Shown: positions 30,881-31,142 of the stretch, in pieces
How the letters are laid out: each line of letters starts with the position of its first letter
Position numbering within the stretch: position 1 is the stretch's first letter
Source of the DNA: JAFAZI01 sp035501255
GTDB taxonomy: Bacteria; Actinomycetota; Actinomycetes; JAFAQI01
Direction: 5' to 3'
Assembly: GCA_035501255.1 (NCBI GenBank)
Contig: DATJWM010000110.1
Coordinates: 1-31,142 of the forward strand
Length of the DNA stretch: 31,142 bases
The notes under the pieces: model-generated
Seen by the model: only the letters and a program-made list of their open reading frames with translations
Databases searched by the model: none
What the model was told of the DNA's origin: nothing
Translations under genes and position numbers: made by a program

Positions 30881-31086
30881 ACCAACGGCAAAGCCGAACG
30901 GTTCAACCGCACCCTGCTCACCGAATGGGCCTACTCACGAAGCTGGACCTACAACCACCAGCGCACCCGCGCCCTGGACAACTACCTGCGCCGCTACAAC
31001 ACTCAACGAGGTCACTCAGCACTCGCAGGCCGACCCCCAATCAGCCGCCTCGCCACGTGAACAACCTCTCTGGTCGTTACAACTAG
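30881..31086 (+). pseudogene. IS481-type transposase C-terminal remnant
   Basis: The frame from 30881 reads TNGKAERFNRTLLTEWAY, the region with the last catalytic Glu of the rve/DDE domain in IS481-family transposases, then YNTQRGHSALAGRPPISRLA to a TGA at 31058. The expected tail NNLSGRYN is present in another frame and ends at TAG 31084, so there is a frameshift as well as loss of the N-terminal two-thirds. No start codon or inverted repeat is seen. The remaining 31087-31142 holds nothing I can assign. Confidence 0.8.
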
Positions 31087-31142
31087 ACGGTGGTGCAGGC
31101 CGGCATCCTCGCTGCGATCCTCGTCGGCGGGGATGTCCGGCC

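Noticed and set aside
31087..31142. Start of another gene at the right edge (frame VVQAGILAAILVGG)
   Set aside because: Only about 18 codons are visible, with no clear promoter or ribosome site, so it cannot be supported.

Overview
The window is very GC-rich, with GTG starts and many 4-base gene overlaps, and it carries the mycothiol synthase gene mshD, a GlnR-type regulator, LmeA, and a cysA2-sseC-like pair. These point to a mycothiol-producing actinobacterium. A run of these genes (FABP-like protein, sseC, cysA2, lmeA, glnR, mshD) matches the order I recall around Rv0813c-Rv0819 of Mycobacterium tuberculosis, here interrupted by extra genes. I cannot name the genus.

Layout. (1) 1-6.6 kb, cell-surface block: two PqqD-domain genes (one cut by the window edge, one fused to an internal Tat-like signal and a secreted domain), two GT4 glycosyltransferases, an HPr-kinase-like ATPase, a small secreted His-rich protein and a DUF4012 membrane protein. 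(2) 6.6-7.6 kb: a Vsr/DUF559-type endonuclease gene bracketed by two inverted copies of a ~55-base palindrome-ended repeat. (3) 7.6-14.6 kb, sulfur block: FABP/nitrobindin-like protein, APS kinase CysC, CysQ, sulfate adenylyltransferase CysN/CysD, an SDR, a tandem array of four palindromes, and sseC-cysA2 preceded by a Cys-containing leader peptide that looks like a cysteine attenuator. (4) 14.6-18.7 kb: DHA2 exporter with an operator-like site, a SigE-family sigma factor with a membrane partner, and GDP-mannose 4,6-dehydratase. (5) 18.7-22.7 kb: LmeA, MoaD-like protein, alpha/beta hydrolase, GlnR, MshD, and a small conserved-looking protein. (6) 22.8-27.6 kb: paired CrcB fluoride channels, an MBL hydrolase, and a second ECF sigma factor flanked by two Ig-repeat surface proteins. 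(7) 27.6-31.1 kb: GNAT, PPK2, gamma-carbonic anhydrase, DinB-like and SnoaL-like proteins, then a broken SDR joined to a broken IS481-type transposase.

The central theme is sulfur and thiol chemistry: CysD/CysN/CysC make PAPS, CysQ removes PAP, CysA2/SseC handle sulfane sulfur, and MshD finishes mycothiol. The two regions most worth following are the repeat-bracketed endonuclease (6628-7580) and the leader-peptide attenuator (14279-14563). Many genes have a TANNNT hexamer 6-8 bases before the start codon, which suggests widespread leaderless transcription and helps choose starts.
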